From Stagonosporopsis chrysanthemi (lineage: Eukaryota; Ascomycota; Dothideomycetes; Pleosporales; Didymellaceae), in assembly GCA_022560025.1 (NCBI GenBank), contig JAFISE010000205.1:1-49684 (forward strand): 49,684 nucleotides of DNA. Direction: 5' to 3'. How positions within the stretch are numbered: position 1 is the first letter of the stretch; every line of letters starts with the position of its first letter. The notes under the pieces are model-generated. The model was not told where the DNA came from and did no database searches. It worked only from the letters and a program-made list of their open reading frames with translations. A program made the translations under genes and the position numbers. This document shows, piece by piece, positions 20,570 to 31,731 of the stretch.

Positions 20570-22737
20570 TTACCCTCTTCTAAGTTCCGCATTCATTCCT
20601 TTGATTGCCTTGGTAATAGCATGTCTCCCGTCCCAAATCGGATACACAATGACCACAAACATGGCCACGAAGTGCCAAATAATCGCCACACTGACCCACC
20701 CATCGAAGAAGCTCCTCGTGAATATGTAATCCCTGTACAGCGGCATCGGCCAAAGCAGGATCGTGGTAAGCACATTGACCACGAAATACACACTCGCAAT
20801 CTTGAACCACCTTCTGACATGTCTCAGCGTCTCCTCGTCGAAGGGATGCACAACCTCATCTAGCGGGGTCTGTGCGTTGGTCACGTAGTGAATCGGTGTA
20901 CGATGCTCGCCCTTCTCGTTGACAGCCGCACCCTTTGGATCGTCGAGGATGTCGTTGCCGGAGAGGGATTCAGGTGGTGTGCTGTCGCCCGAGCGCGTCT
21001 TATCTTCAATAAGATCAATGCGGAGAAACTCGCGCCAGTCGAATTTGCTCGGTCTGAGGAGGGAGATGACGACCGAGTAGACTGCGGGCGAGAAGAAGGA
21101 AACACATGCGGCGTAGAGCCCTGGGAGTTGGATTTGCGTCGTTGTGATGTTGATTGCGCCGCCCCAGTACCACGACAGACTGAGCCAGGTGGCGATGCCT
21201 GATGCGAGGCCCAAGAGAGGGGCGAGGATTGCAGCGAGCTTAGTTTGGCGGGACCAGAGCAGCGTGAGGATGAGAGGGATGATGCCTGGGCAGGCGATGA
21301 TAGGTCGGAAGTAGGTCGACCAGTTATTTGTTGCGCCAGCGTATTCGAGCATGATGGCAAAACCGGCCATGAAGCAGCCGTGCACAACGACACCCCAGTG
21401 GCTGACGGATAGCGTCTTGCGATTAGAGGCTTTCGGGTTGATGTACGTGCGGAAGAAGTCGAGCGATATAATACTGCTTACTGCGATCACAGACGAGGAA
21501 ACTGTGCTAGTAATTGCCATGAAGACAAGCACGAGAAGGCCAGCTGTGGCGCCATGGCCCAGAAGAGAGCGCAGGACGTACGGCATCACCATACCGGAAT
21601 TGACTTGGGTCAGGGTGAGCGTGTTCGGATAGTCGAACCAGATGGGCGTGTGCTCGATTGCGCGGGCACTGAGACCAATAATTGTTCCTGTACACCATGG
21701 TACAGCGAGAATGACAACAGATACCAGCATGTAGCTGGGTACTGTTGATCTGACATCGGAAGCAAAAGATTTCTGCCAGAACGCCGTGTCCATGAGCACG
21801 AGCGCGAGGTTGCCGAACTTCAAGACCAGCCCAAACAGGACCGCTGTAGAACTGTTAGTCCTCTGACCAGTGACATACATTGGCGTACCTACAGCTCTTG
21901 GACTTTAGTGTCAGAAGGGATCCCTCATAGTTACCGGGGATGTAATCGTTGGTCGCCTTAACCTTCTCGTACAAACCGGATACACCACCAATGTGTTCGT
22001 TGGTCAGTACAGCCAACGAGAAGTAGATCAGCAGGATCAGCGCCACAAGCGTGTGGAGGAAGTCTGTCAAGAAAGTGGCTTTCAGACCACCCATTACCGT
22101 GTAGATAACAACTGTCACTCTGTCAGTCTTTAAGCGGCAACGAAAGAGATTATAGCCTACCTCCAGCAGGGATGAGAACACAAGCTGCAATCACATGCAT
22201 GCCAGTCATACCAGTAACGAGCTGCGCACCAGCCAAGATCATGCTGCCGCAGCCAAAGATGTTGTTGATCAAGTTCAAGAGAATGAACAGCCAGTGCGCA
22301 TACTGCCCGTACCTGATCTTGATGATCTCAAGCGATGTGTGTGCGTAGGGTACTCTCAGCTTTGCGACGATCCCGAGAACAGCCATCAGCGCAATTTGGA
22401 ATGACAAGCCACTCGCCCACCAGATAGGCAATGCAATTCCCCATTTGTATGTGTACGCTGCCGCAAACACCGATTCGTTAATCCACATCCTGAATTTATC
22501 AGTCATTTGTTCGGTCGAACATAGAGTTTTGACCGACCAGCTAGAGAAAACAGCAGACGCGGTCAGTCCGGTGCCTACAGATCGGTTGGCAACCATGAAC
22601 ATCTCGGACTCGTCGCTGTCTTCGGAAAGATAGCGCTTCTGGATCTGTACCGCTGCCACGATGATCAAGCAGAAGAGAACTGAAAGACCGATGATGATTC
22701 CATAGCCCTCGGCTTGGGTCAGCAATTGGACAGCCAT
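20570..22737 (-). CDS. DUR3-type urea/polyamine sodium:solute symporter
   Basis: Four exons: 22737-22548-equivalent boundary at 22538, 22489-22161, 22117-21893 and 21843-20570, giving 675 residues; introns are 48, 43 and 49 bases. The phases agree and rebuild conserved family sequence across each junction (SAVFSSW/MWINES, IPAG/VTVVIYTVMGGLKATF, LKSKS/VLFGLVLKFGN). About 14-15 hydrophobic helices are visible. Typical DUR3 stretches include VPYAHTSLEIIKIRYG, GGLKATFLTDFLHT, NYEGSLLTLKSK and MDTAFWQKSFASD. DUR3 proteins import urea (and in yeast polyamines) across the plasma membrane. The first intron has the weak donor GTCGGT and is in frame, so retention would add 16 residues. The promoter has two GATA-type (HGATAR) sites, too few to prove nitrogen control. 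Confidence 0.9.
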
Positions 22738-23212
22738 GTTGGGCTACGAGGAGGTAGACTTCAGCGCCCTGTACTCGATAAGAAGCGTAGAGAAACGACA
22801 AGACACGACTAAGAAGTAACAAGCAAACCTTGGGTACTTAGCCTTTGCTTTGCCTTGAAACCATTGCTACCGCGCCGTTGACGTGCAGACCCACGCACAT
22901 GGTATCATTCAGTAGTGGCGCCGAAGATCGCTGCTGTCCGCACGTGGGGATCTCATTACTACTGGGTTTATGGTATATCAACAAGTTTTCCATCCGGCAT
23001 CTAATTCGTCTGGACAGCTCAACGGTAGTTGTCATGAGGTTCACCCTTCGCTAGTGGTATTGCGTTATGCGAGTGGGTCAGCACGTCAGACCTCAACCTA
23101 TCAACGCTGACATTCCTGCGATCTGCTGCAAAGTGATAGCTTCCGGTATAGACTTTTATTGCCCTGTGCTCGGGGCTTTCTTTTGTAAGTCTGGGAGGAA
23201 GTCGCTCCAGAT
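22738..23212. promoter_or_regulatory. Upstream region of the DUR3-type gene with two GATA sites
   Basis: The 475 bases before the symporter start contain CGATAA at 22776-22781 and TGATAG at 23134-23139, both matching the HGATAR consensus for AreA/Gln3-type nitrogen regulators. Nitrogen control is known for DUR3 genes in other fungi. The number of sites is not clearly above chance. Confidence 0.35.
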
Positions 23213-24784
23213 TTACGAGATCGGCGCATAGAAATTAAACCTCTTAAAAGGATCATACTCCTTCTTCAGCCTCCTGAGCTTCTCCAATCTCCAGGGTTCG
23301 TATCCGTATACTGCTTCCACGCTCTCGTCACCACGAGCATAGTTCACGTACGCCACCAGTTCTGACTGGCTACTCTCCAGGAGCGCGTCTCGTATCCTCT
23401 TGTTGATATCATCCGCTGTAGCATCAAGGCTTGCATTTGGCGAGTACGACAGGAGTGGAGAGATGAGCAGCTTCTCAGCTCGATTTGGATACGCGGTACT
23501 GTTGGCATCGATCTCTTCTGCCCGGTGCGTGGGGTAGTCTTCAAAGAACATGAGCGAATCCCGCAGAGATGACGGGACTGCCGCGAAGATATTGAAGGCT
23601 TTCCGGACAGAAGGTAGGTGGTACCGTTGAAGTGAGACGGGTGACATCTTCCGAGAGGGCCCTTTACCACATGCTACGCCATCTTTAGCCGCCAGCAGAT
23701 GCGCGTTGACTCCCGTAAGGTTAGTGACACTTGTGTCAACAGCAACTGGGGACAATGAATACATCGGGTCAGTAAACTCGGCAGGAATCTTCGAGGCCTG
23801 ATAAAATATCCATGCCATGATGATCGGCTAGTAGCATCAATCAGAAGAAGCTCTTTGCAAAACCGTGAGATGACTTACGAATTTCGGATCAACTTCTGGA
23901 TTGAAAGCAGCTACGATATAATAGCTCATCTCAGCTGGTCTTTCAGGACTTTCCAGAGCCTCATTGGCAGCTGAGAACACTGATTCGAGTTTGTCCTGTG
24001 TGAAGACAAATCCGCTGGCTGTCCACTGGTCTTGACTAGGCTCGACATCATATACCCTTATTGTTGCCTCAGTCACTATGCCGAAGTTGTGGCCAGCTCC
24101 TCGTAGCGCCCAGAATAGTTCAGCATTTTCCGCCTCCGACGCTGTTATGGATGTACCATTTGCAAGTACCAGACGAGCTGAGAGAAGCTGATCAGATGCT
24201 GTTCCGTACCGGCCTTTCAGCCATCCATGGCCGCCACCAAGGAGCGGCGCAAGGTATCCAACACAATCGCAGTTTGTGGTCATCGTCTGCTTTCCATGAG
24301 CCAACAAATATGAGATCAAATCTCCGTTCATCACGCCTCCGCCGATGACAGCCACACGGCCGTTGTCCACAATAGATATGTTGTTCATCTGACCGAGATG
24401 AATGCCGATGCCATTTTGGACCTTCCCAACTGTTGAGGTCTGCCCATGGCCTCCAGAGATAGCAAGAAATGGCTTATGCTTCTGGTTTGCATGAATGATC
24501 TGGTCGAACTTAGCACAGAATCGCTACAGCAATGGGAGCTGCATGTTCACTGTCTTCTGCACGTCTGCCTCTGTTACAACTTGGACGATCAAGCTGTATG
24601 TGGGTGAGTCAGCTGCACTCCAACGCAGACTCGCGTTTTGGAATCCCGGCGAGCCTGGGTACAACAGTCTCGCTCCGGTACTAAGAGATGCTGCGAATCG
24701 ACTTTGGTTGAGTTTGACACTCAGTAAGATCGAAAAAAACACACCAAGTGTGACTAAAAGCCACCTGGTGCTCAAGTATGCCAT
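23213..24784 (-). CDS. FAD-linked oxidase, berberine-bridge-enzyme-like
   Basis: Three exons: 24784-24551, 24499-23879 and 23827-23213, 489 residues. Intron 1 (51 bases) has donor GTGAAC, a TGCTAAG branch-like site and acceptor CAG. It removes an in-frame TAG (24524-24526) and restores the family sequence DVQKT/IIHANQKHKPFLAISGGHG without gap. An N-terminal hydrophobic segment (residues 7-24) suggests secretion or membrane anchoring. The PCMH-type FAD domain has SGGHG, whose His is the expected covalent flavin attachment, and CDCVGYLAPLLGGGHG, with a Cys near the second attachment site. The C-terminal BBE segment ends YDPFKRFNFYAPIS. Such enzymes oxidise sugars, alcohols or secondary metabolites with O2. 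No biosynthetic cluster surrounds it, so the substrate is unknown. Confidence 0.88.
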
Positions 24785-25729
24785 CCCGAGGCTTGATAGG
24801 ATTACGAATGACGAGGTTCAAGCGGAGAGGAGACCTGAGGCCGAACGTACTACCAGGCTTCTTTATGCACATGGAACAGTAAATATTGCTCCCTGCCCAT
24901 TTGCACATTGCGTCTGCACCTCGGCCTCGCCGACAAGAACGGAAGTGTCAGCATTTGGTACCCTTGATCCAGGTTTGAAAAATAAGCCGCACCCACAAAA
25001 CTTGACCCTCTTACAAACTACACAGCGCGGTAAACGCAATAGTCATCAGAAATTTGAAGAAATAGAATATAGAGCAGCTTAAGGCCATGTGTTTTTAAAA
25101 GTCCCAAAAGTGTTATGGTAGCGTTGTATACTGTAGTAAAGACAAGGACTGTGTTGATGTTTCTTGTCTTTTGGCTGGTACAGACTGCAGCTTATTCTTT
25201 CACCCGCGTGGTGGTGCGCTGGCCAAGTCATTAAACTCATGCAAATGCTTGGGTTGCTGTAAGCACTGCGAACACTATATGCGTCAGTATAGTAATGATC
25301 GACACAGGCACGCACGCAACATGCGGTTGCTGACGGTGCTGACGGCAAGCTATGGACGCGTCGATTCTCAAGTAAGAGCCGAGTGCCGAGAGCTTTCGAC
25401 ACGACAATTGTTATCATTGCAGGGACTTCGGAGAAGTCAAAAAAACGTGCGCGATAAGAAAGGGAGCGCTTGCCTCTGGTCCTGTCGTGCACTGTGGCAG
25501 TCCTCCATACGGAAAATTTGATGCCGAACCAGCAGCAGTCGACTGGTGGCGCTACATGCACGGCAGATCCACAGCAGGCACAGTCAGACCCGTGGAACAC
25601 TCGAGGTGGGCAGCAGACTTCGTATAGAAAGAATTTTAGAGTTAAAAGCAACATGATTTTGAGCAAAGAACTAAGACCAAGAGACAGGACCAAGGTTGAC
25701 TCGAAAGGCGCAGAGGGACCTGGTGGAGA
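24785..25729. other. Intergenic, nothing recognised
   Basis: About 945 bases between the FAD oxidase start and the 3' end of the next minus-strand gene. Frames on both strands lack recognisable motifs. Confidence 0.5.
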
Positions 25730-27102
25730 TCAACAATCTGACCAGTCCGAGTCGTCTGAAGATTCCGGCCATGTATCGTCCTCCCAGTGATGACTATCAA
25801 GCACCTCTGTGCGTCCACACGACTCATAACCGTGCCTGTGCACCTTGCGGAAGCCGCCGCCGGTCCTGAAGCACCAGAGACACAGAGCATGGCGTATTGG
25901 TCCATCGTCGTGAGCGTGCAGATAGATAGACTTACTCCCTGTGTCAACGAGGTGCATCGGTCGCATCCAGGCGGGCTCCTCAACCACTGCTGGTTTGGCT
26001 AGTTCGACAGGAGCGGTCAGTACACGCGCCAACTTTCGTGAAGCTTTGTCCGGGCCTGACGGAACATGCGAATGTGAATCAGTCGGTCGAAATGATGATA
26101 GCTCGGGTAGAGCGTTACCCGTGGATGTGTAACTCCTTCTTGGCGTAGGTGCTCGCTCGACGAAGGTCTCGGTGCGAAGCAGAGGTCGATGATCTCCATC
26201 TCTACCGACAAAACTGTGCGAACCATCAACTGCCATATCGAAGCGTCGATCGCTTCGGATGTCGGGTAAGGTCATTTGTCGTCTTTTCTGGGAGGACGTC
26301 TCAAGTGATGGTTCCCAAGCGACCGTTCTCTTACGCTCTGGGCCGTAGTCAGTCACGACCAGGGATCAAGGCAGGGGGTGCATGGGTGATGCTTACTAGT
26401 ATCTTCAGTAGGTGTCTGGGGTGATTCAGCAGTATACACTGTTCCTGCTGAGGCAGGTGCCTCGGTTGGTGACAGGGTTTCTTCGGTATACGGTGACATC
26501 GAGGATGAGTCGTCAGGGAAAACATTGTTGGGCTTGAAGGACGACACAGGAGCAGAAAGAATATCGCTGAAAGCCGCTTCGTGCAGCTGGGAGGGTACGC
26601 TGGTGCCGTGTTGCGTGGCTGGCGAAAGCTTGAAGATTGTCGACAGTGGACTGCCCTCCAGCACATACTGCATGTGAGCATGAGGATACCCGACTGGATC
26701 CGGGAACTGGTGAGCTCTGAGACTCTGCCGGTCTGCGCGCTCGCCGTTCGTTGCATCCTGCACTTGAAGCTCTGGAGCACCTGTGCACGATACAAGGTCT
26801 GACCAGTCAGAGCTGCCGTCGATGGTATTGGCTGTTCCCTTTCGCCAGCGTGCTTCATCGGCCGCGCGAAGCTTGTCACGAGCATCTTGGGCGATGGAGG
26901 AGCCGCCCACCCAAACGGAAGTCGATTGGCGCCGGGACGAGGACAAAGAGTGGGTGCTCGCTGACCTTCGCAAAGGGCGCTCGTCGTCGACCATGTCACT
27001 GGCCGAAGAGTCGTGGAGTTTCTCCCACAGCTGTTGTAACTCACGAGGTGATGGCCCAGAGTTGGCTCCGCTTCTGTATGAATAGCTCACAGGAGTAGCC
27101 AT
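25730..27102 (-). CDS. Disordered protein of unknown function
   Basis: Two exons, 27102-26397 and 26337-25730 (59-base GT-AG intron), 437 residues starting MATPVSYSYRSG. The reading frame upstream is open for 66 more codons, but the chosen Met is followed by the better-behaved sequence. I recognise no domain. The first half is rich in Ser, Pro and Thr, with basic patches such as RRSASTHSLSSSRR that look like phosphorylation sites. The C-terminal ~90 residues are more ordered in composition, with paired Cys and His (CLWCF ... HRHGYESCG) that could bind metal, and an acidic/Trp end (DDSDWSDC). Splice phase and length support a real gene. Predicted intracellular, since no signal peptide is evident. 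Confidence 0.6.
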
Positions 27103-27454
27103 GCTGGGGTAGGTTGACACAATAGCAGCTTTCGACGATATGCATAAGCGATGCAGAGAAGTAATTGAGTGTGGCGGTGTTGGCCAAGGTGAGGTAAAGG
27201 AAGATGCGCAAAGTGAAGTTGGGAAAATCTGGTGGAAGGGGCATCGAGGTCTGGAGGGGCAAGAGCTAGCAATGGCATCAATTTGAAATGGAAAGAGCAA
27301 GATTGCAGCAGAGAAAACACAACACGTTCATCATGAGGTGGAATTGGCTATGACGTGCCACTGGCTCTCACCTATGTTGGTATACTACAAGCCCCATGCT
27401 TCATGTCGAGGCTCGTTCATTGCGCCAAAACGTGTCGTCTAGTGGTCGTGAATC
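27103..27454. other. Intergenic, promoter of the unknown gene
   Basis: About 350 bases between the start of the disordered protein gene and the 3' end of the proteasome gene, both on the minus strand. It is pyrimidine-rich when read on the minus strand near the upstream start. No other feature seen. Confidence 0.45.
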
Positions 27455-28369
27455 TCATTGCTCGGACATCTCAGTATTCTCGGGCTTGGCCAGGCCGTGC
27501 TCCTTGAGCAGGGCATCGATCTCATCAGCGCCCCAGAGGTGGTGGTAGATCTTTCCTGTCTTGGTCTTCCCTACTGTCGCGAATTCAACTGTGGTCTGTC
27601 AGTACTGTTTAGCGTCAAAATACAACTGCGAGACTAACTCTTCTCGCTGCTGAGCTTGGTCGAGTCCATAGTCTTGCTGAGGACCTTGACGGCGAGTCCA
27701 CATGCCTCCTTCAGGTCGCAGTCCTCCTTGTAGTCCTGCTTCAACAAGCTCTGGGCGGAGGCGTTGTTCGCGCCTACGCTTGTCGCCTTCCAGCCACCGT
27801 AGTTGCCACTGGGGTTGCTCTGGTACAGCTGGAACTCGCGCTGTGGGTCCCAACCGGCGTAGATGAAGGACACACCGAACGGTCGCAGACCACCGTGCTG
27901 CGTGTAGCCCTGCTTCAGATCGCAAAGGCGACGTACGAGCTGCTCGCAGGGGATGTCTTCGTTGTAGGTGAGGAGGTAGCGCTGGGCGGCTTGGCGGGCG
28001 TAGTTGATGAGGATGTTGGCATCGGCAGTCATACCTGCTACAGCGCAGATCATGTTGCTGTTGTTGCGTCAGTATAAGGCGTGTTGTGGCGGCGATTGCT
28101 GTGCATACTCGTTCAGGATGTACAGCTTCTCGGCTGATGTGTCCTGCTCCAGAAGCTTGCTGGTGACCTTCCTCTCGGCGGCGAGGACGATGCCATCTTT
28201 TGCTAATATGCCCAGAGCAGTACCAGCGTGCGAGATGGCTTCGAGCGCGTATTCAACCTGGTAGAGACGCCCCTCAGGCGAGAAGATAGTCGTCTACATG
28301 TGCAGTTAGCTATGATGTCGCTGGCGGCTATGGCGGGGCACTGACTCTCGAATCGTATCTCCGCGACAT
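27455..28369 (-). CDS. PRE9: 20S proteasome subunit alpha-3 (PSMA4/Pre9)
   Basis: Four exons: 28369-28346, 28293-28109, 28057-27639 and 27588-27455, 253 residues; all phases agree. It begins MSRRYDSRTTIFSPEGR, followed by LYQVEYALEAISHAGT, the alpha-subunit signature that forms the gate and assembly face of the 20S core. Further conserved segments are AAERKVTSKLL, KLYILNDNMICAVAGMTADA and QGYTQHGGLRPFGVSF. The C-terminus is the usual charged, variable tail. The N-terminus and overall length match the alpha-3 subunit (human PSMA4, yeast Pre9) better than other alphas. It acts in the cytosolic and nuclear proteasome. It shares a 257-base divergent promoter with the WW/FF gene. Confidence 0.96.
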
Positions 28370-28626
28370 GATTGCAGTCGGTCTGATGGAGCTTCAGGGT
28401 CGTTGGAGGTTGTCTGCAAGGTTAAAAGCGAAGGTTCGGCGGGGAAGCTGGGGTGGTGGGTTGGTGTTGATGAGAGCTCCAGGCAAGCTCGTAACGCGTC
28501 GGCGTCGGCGATTCGATGCCTTGGCACCGATCACTTTTCCACTTCGCGATCACGACTTGCATCATCTTTCAATTCGAGCGTCCAGAAGCGATCCAGAGGC
28601 TCGCCTGAGCTCTTTCCTTTGGCAAA
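28370..28626. promoter_or_regulatory. Bidirectional promoter, proteasome alpha-3 / WW-FF gene
   Basis: The 257 bases between two divergent start codons must hold both promoters. An ACGCGT hexamer lies at 28494-28499. No exact PACE element (GGTGGCAAA) for Rpn4-type proteasome control is visible. Confidence 0.55.
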
Positions 28627-30389
28627 ATGGACGACATACCCGTGCGACCGCCTCCGCCTCCGCCACCTCTCCCTGCTGGATGGACAGAGCACAAGGCACC
28701 ATCCGGTAGCTACAGCTCTCGCTGCGTCATGGGCCAATGCTAACAGACCCAGGTCATACATATTACTTCAACAAGGAGACGAAAAAGTCAACATATACCC
28801 GTCCAGTCGCCGAAGCCCCGCCATTCCAGCCCGCTCCTCTTGCGCCTTCGACCTTCAGCCTTCCACCTCAAAATGAGAGCTATAACCCCCAGGCTGCCCA
28901 GCATGCATATAATCCGCAACAGCAGATGCAGAACCTCATATTCGGCGGCGCACCCAGACAAGCTCTCCAGCATAGTGGACCGCAGCGTGGTGGGCATCGT
29001 GGTGGATTCCGAGGAGGGCACAACTTCTCAGACAGAAGACGCGAAAAAGATGACAAGCCGAAGCACCGCAATGACATTCCAAACTGCGCGCCTTGGGTGC
29101 TCGTGAAAACGAAGTTTGGGAGACGATTTGTCTGGAACAAAGAGACAAACGAGAGCTTCTGGAAGTTTCCGCCAAATGTGATGAAGGCTGTAGTTGATTT
29201 TGACCGCAAGCAACGGGAAAAGAAGGAACGCAGGGAACGTGGGGAGCCAAGTGATGTAGAAGACGAAGACGACACTGCCATGGCAGACATCGAGGCAGAA
29301 CTTGCTGCAGGTGAAGAGGAGGTGGAAATCGTCGAAGTCGACGGTGAAGAGGGGATGGAGAATGACGAGGAGTACGAAGAGGTGGAGGTTACCGACGATG
29401 AGGGCGAAGGGGAAGGGAGCGCACCGAAACGGCAGCGAACCGAAGAGCCGGCTGGTGGCCAGGCACAAGCTGCAGAAGATGACGATTTGGCATGGCAATT
29501 GGCGCAGATGGAAGAGATGGAGATGAGCGGTGGCTATGAAGACGAACATGCTGAGGAATACGAGGATGAAGAGCCGGCGTTGTCAGAAGAAGACTGCAAA
29601 GCACTTTTCAAGGAGCTCCTGGACGACATACGGGTAAGTCCGTACACGCCCTGGGACAAGATTCTGGAGGATGGCATCTTGTACGACGACGAACGTTACA
29701 AAGCTCTCCCAAATATGAAGGCACGAAAAGACTGTTTCGACGAGTGGGCTCGCGACAAGATGCAGTTCCTGAAAGAAGAAAAGGCAAAGCAACAAAAGCG
29801 CGACCCCAGGATCCCGTACCTAGCCTTCCTCGACCGCTACGCGACGCCGAAGCTCTACTGGCCAGAGTTTAGACGCAAATACAAGAGAGAGGCTGAGATG
29901 AAAGACACCAAAGTATCTGACAAGGACAAGGAGAAGCTCTACCGCGACCATGTTAAACGCCTAAGCATGCGTCATTCAGATCTCAAATCAGATCTTTCCG
30001 CTCTGCTGCGAGCACAACCACTCGTCTCACTCAACCGCTCCACAACGATTGACACCCTTCCCTCCGCCATCCTTACGGACCTGAAATACATCTCCCTGCC
30101 ACCATCGACACGCGACTCGCTCATCGAGGCATACATCTCCACGCTACCAGACGCGCCAGAAGGCGCAGCAGCATCTGCTGAAGAAGACGCCGAGCGCGCG
30201 AGGAAGCGAGCTGAGAGGGAGAGGAGAGAGAATGCACTAGCTGAGCGCGAGAGGAGAGTGCAAGCAGAGAAGCGCAAACAAGAACGCGATCTAGCATATG
30301 GAAAGGGGAGGCTGCGGGAAGAAGAAGAGGAGATCCAGCGAGCATTGAAGGTGGGGAAGGAAGGGCTGAAGAAGCATCTGGAATATTAA
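28627..30389 (+). CDS. WW/FF-domain pre-mRNA splicing factor (Urn1/TCERG1-like)
   Basis: Two exons, 28627-28705 and 28753-30389 (47-base intron inside the first WW domain), 571 residues. A proline run (RPPPPPPPLP) leads into a WW domain (LPAGWTEHKAPSG / HTYYFNKETKKSTYTRP). A second WW-like unit is PWVLVKTKFGRRFVWNKETN to FWKFP. Between them lies an Arg/Gly-rich stretch. A long acidic segment precedes an FF domain (SEEDCKALFKELLDDI to ARKDCFDEWARDK) and a second divergent FF-like region (YATPKLYWPEFRRKY). The C-terminus is a charged coiled coil. WW-FF proteins link spliceosomal factors and the phosphorylated RNA polymerase II tail; yeast Urn1 has a WW plus FF layout. Nuclear function in splicing is inferred from family. 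Confidence 0.85.
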
Positions 30390-30512
30390 TTCGGCTCTGC
30401 AACAAGATACCCATAACAGCATTGGTGCTTGCCATCAGTTCCTCCACATGCTTTGACTTGCTGCAGGATATCAAACACCCGTTTCCTCCAAGTTCATGCC
30501 CTATGCATCCGC

Positions 30513-30911
30513 TCACCAGTCCCTCCGCGTATCACCCCTATCATCCCAGGCACGGTTCCTACCCGCTAGCACATCATCACACTGAGCCATCGAGGCAGCT
30601 CTTTGGTATGCTCCACGACCTCCTACCTCAGCTCGGCCTCCTCGCTCCTCACCTCGCACGACATTCCGCGACGCCGACACGTCCGTTGAGCTGCGATTGC
30701 GGTTGTGCACATGAATGGACAACCTGGTTCTACTGACGATATCCGGGTAAAGCTGAGGGCTGGGATCTGCATCTGACCCACGACGCTGGCATGGAACTGA
30801 CCGGCGCAGGGACTGCTGATCATGGCGCCGACTTTGCACGTACAGCGCCGTACCGGCACCGATGGTCGCGCCGAGGAGGAAGATCATTACCGGGGTCGAA
30901 GGGTCGGTCAT
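30513..30911 (-). CDS. Small putative membrane protein
   Basis: An uninterrupted frame of 132 residues from the ATG at 30911. It has one clear hydrophobic helix near the N-terminus (PVMIFLLGATIGAGTALYVQ) followed by a basic, hydrophilic tail (QSRRHDQQSLRRS). The positive residues after the helix suggest a tail facing the cytosol or matrix. An alternative model splices from GTCAGT after PQLYPDI to a CGCAG acceptor and ends soon after with LNGRVGVAECRAR. No family recognised. The upstream frame is open but lacks similar character. Confidence 0.4.
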   Translation of the reverse strand: MTDPSTPVMIFLLGATIGAGTALYVQSRRHDQQSLRRSVPCQRRGSDADPSPQLYPDIVSRTRLSIHVHNRNRSSTDVSASRNVVRGEERGGRAEVGGRGAYQRAASMAQCDDVLAGRNRAWDDRGDTRRDW

Positions 30912-31172
30912 GTTAGTAGAAGCAACAGGATCGGTGGATGAAGATCCAAGATATAGAGATGGTACCGCAGCAAGCCTTTTATTTCCCGCGAGATCGTATG
31001 GACAAAGGAACAAATGCACGCGCAGACAAACACCAAACCTCGCCCTGAAACACTCATTTTCCTTTCTCGTGCCTTCCACACGTGCACGACCTTCCCCCCC
31101 CCTTTAATACCTCTCTCTCCCCAACGCCCCTCACATCTCCACCACCTCCCCACCATTCCAGAAATACATTTT

Positions 31173-31367
31173 TCAGTTCATTCCCACCCCCACCAAAAAA
31201 TCAGGATCCTCTCCGTACTTGACAATCACCAAACAAGGAAGTTTCTCGTCGCTGGGCTTGTACGATGCGCGCACGATGCGGAATATGTCTATGATGAGTG
31301 CGACGATGACGTAGAGGATAGATACCAGGATGATGAGGCAGCGGACGACGTTGTGGTCGATGGGCAT
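31173..31367 (-). CDS. Small single-pass membrane protein (64 residues)
   Basis: A compact frame starting MPIDHNVVRC, with one strong transmembrane helix (CLIILVSILYVIVALIIDI) followed by a basic segment (FRIVRASYKPSDEK) and a short hydrophilic tail. The start context (CATCATG) and the amphipathic, non-random composition support a real short gene, but no family is recognised and frames on other strands overlap. Role unknown. Confidence 0.45.
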   Translation of the reverse strand: MPIDHNVVRCLIILVSILYVIVALIIDIFRIVRASYKPSDEKLPCLVIVKYGEDPDFLVGVGMN

Positions 31368-31731
31368 GATGGCGGTGTGGGCACGTAAGGCGGTTGGGTG
31401 GTGTTTGCGTTGAGAGTGGAGAAGAGTGTTATGTCTGGGGCCTTGTGGAGTGATGCAAGATATGGAAGAGAAAGGTAGACCATCTGTGGGCTTTCACTTG
31501 TGGATGTGCGGGCTGGTATCGCTCTGTCGGTTTGACTGTACGATGGCGCTCGGGAAGCAAGAAGTGAAGGGGTGAAGGGCAATGGTTTGAGGAGAGCAGT
31601 GAGTTGCTGAACAATCACACGATCTGGAGAGCGTCATGGAGGGATTCGCTGGAGTGCAGTGAAGAATATACATGGTTCCCGGCCAAAGTATTGAGCAAAG
31701 ATTCGACGTATACACATTGTCAAACCATTCG
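31368..31731. other. Intergenic, nothing recognised
   Basis: About 360 bases between the small membrane-protein gene and the 3' end of the DHHC gene. Short Ser/Thr-rich frames here appear to be shadows. Confidence 0.45.

Noticed and set aside
20700..20720. A match to the MITE terminal sequence (CGAAGAAGCTC).
   Set aside because: It is inside conserved coding sequence of the symporter and has no partner TIR or internal similarity.
24524..24526. In-frame TAG in the FAD oxidase, which could mean a pseudogene.
   Set aside because: A 51-base GT-AG intron (24550-24500) with a TGCTAAG branch-like site removes it and joins DVQKT to IIHANQKHKPFLA exactly as in the family, so the gene is probably intact.
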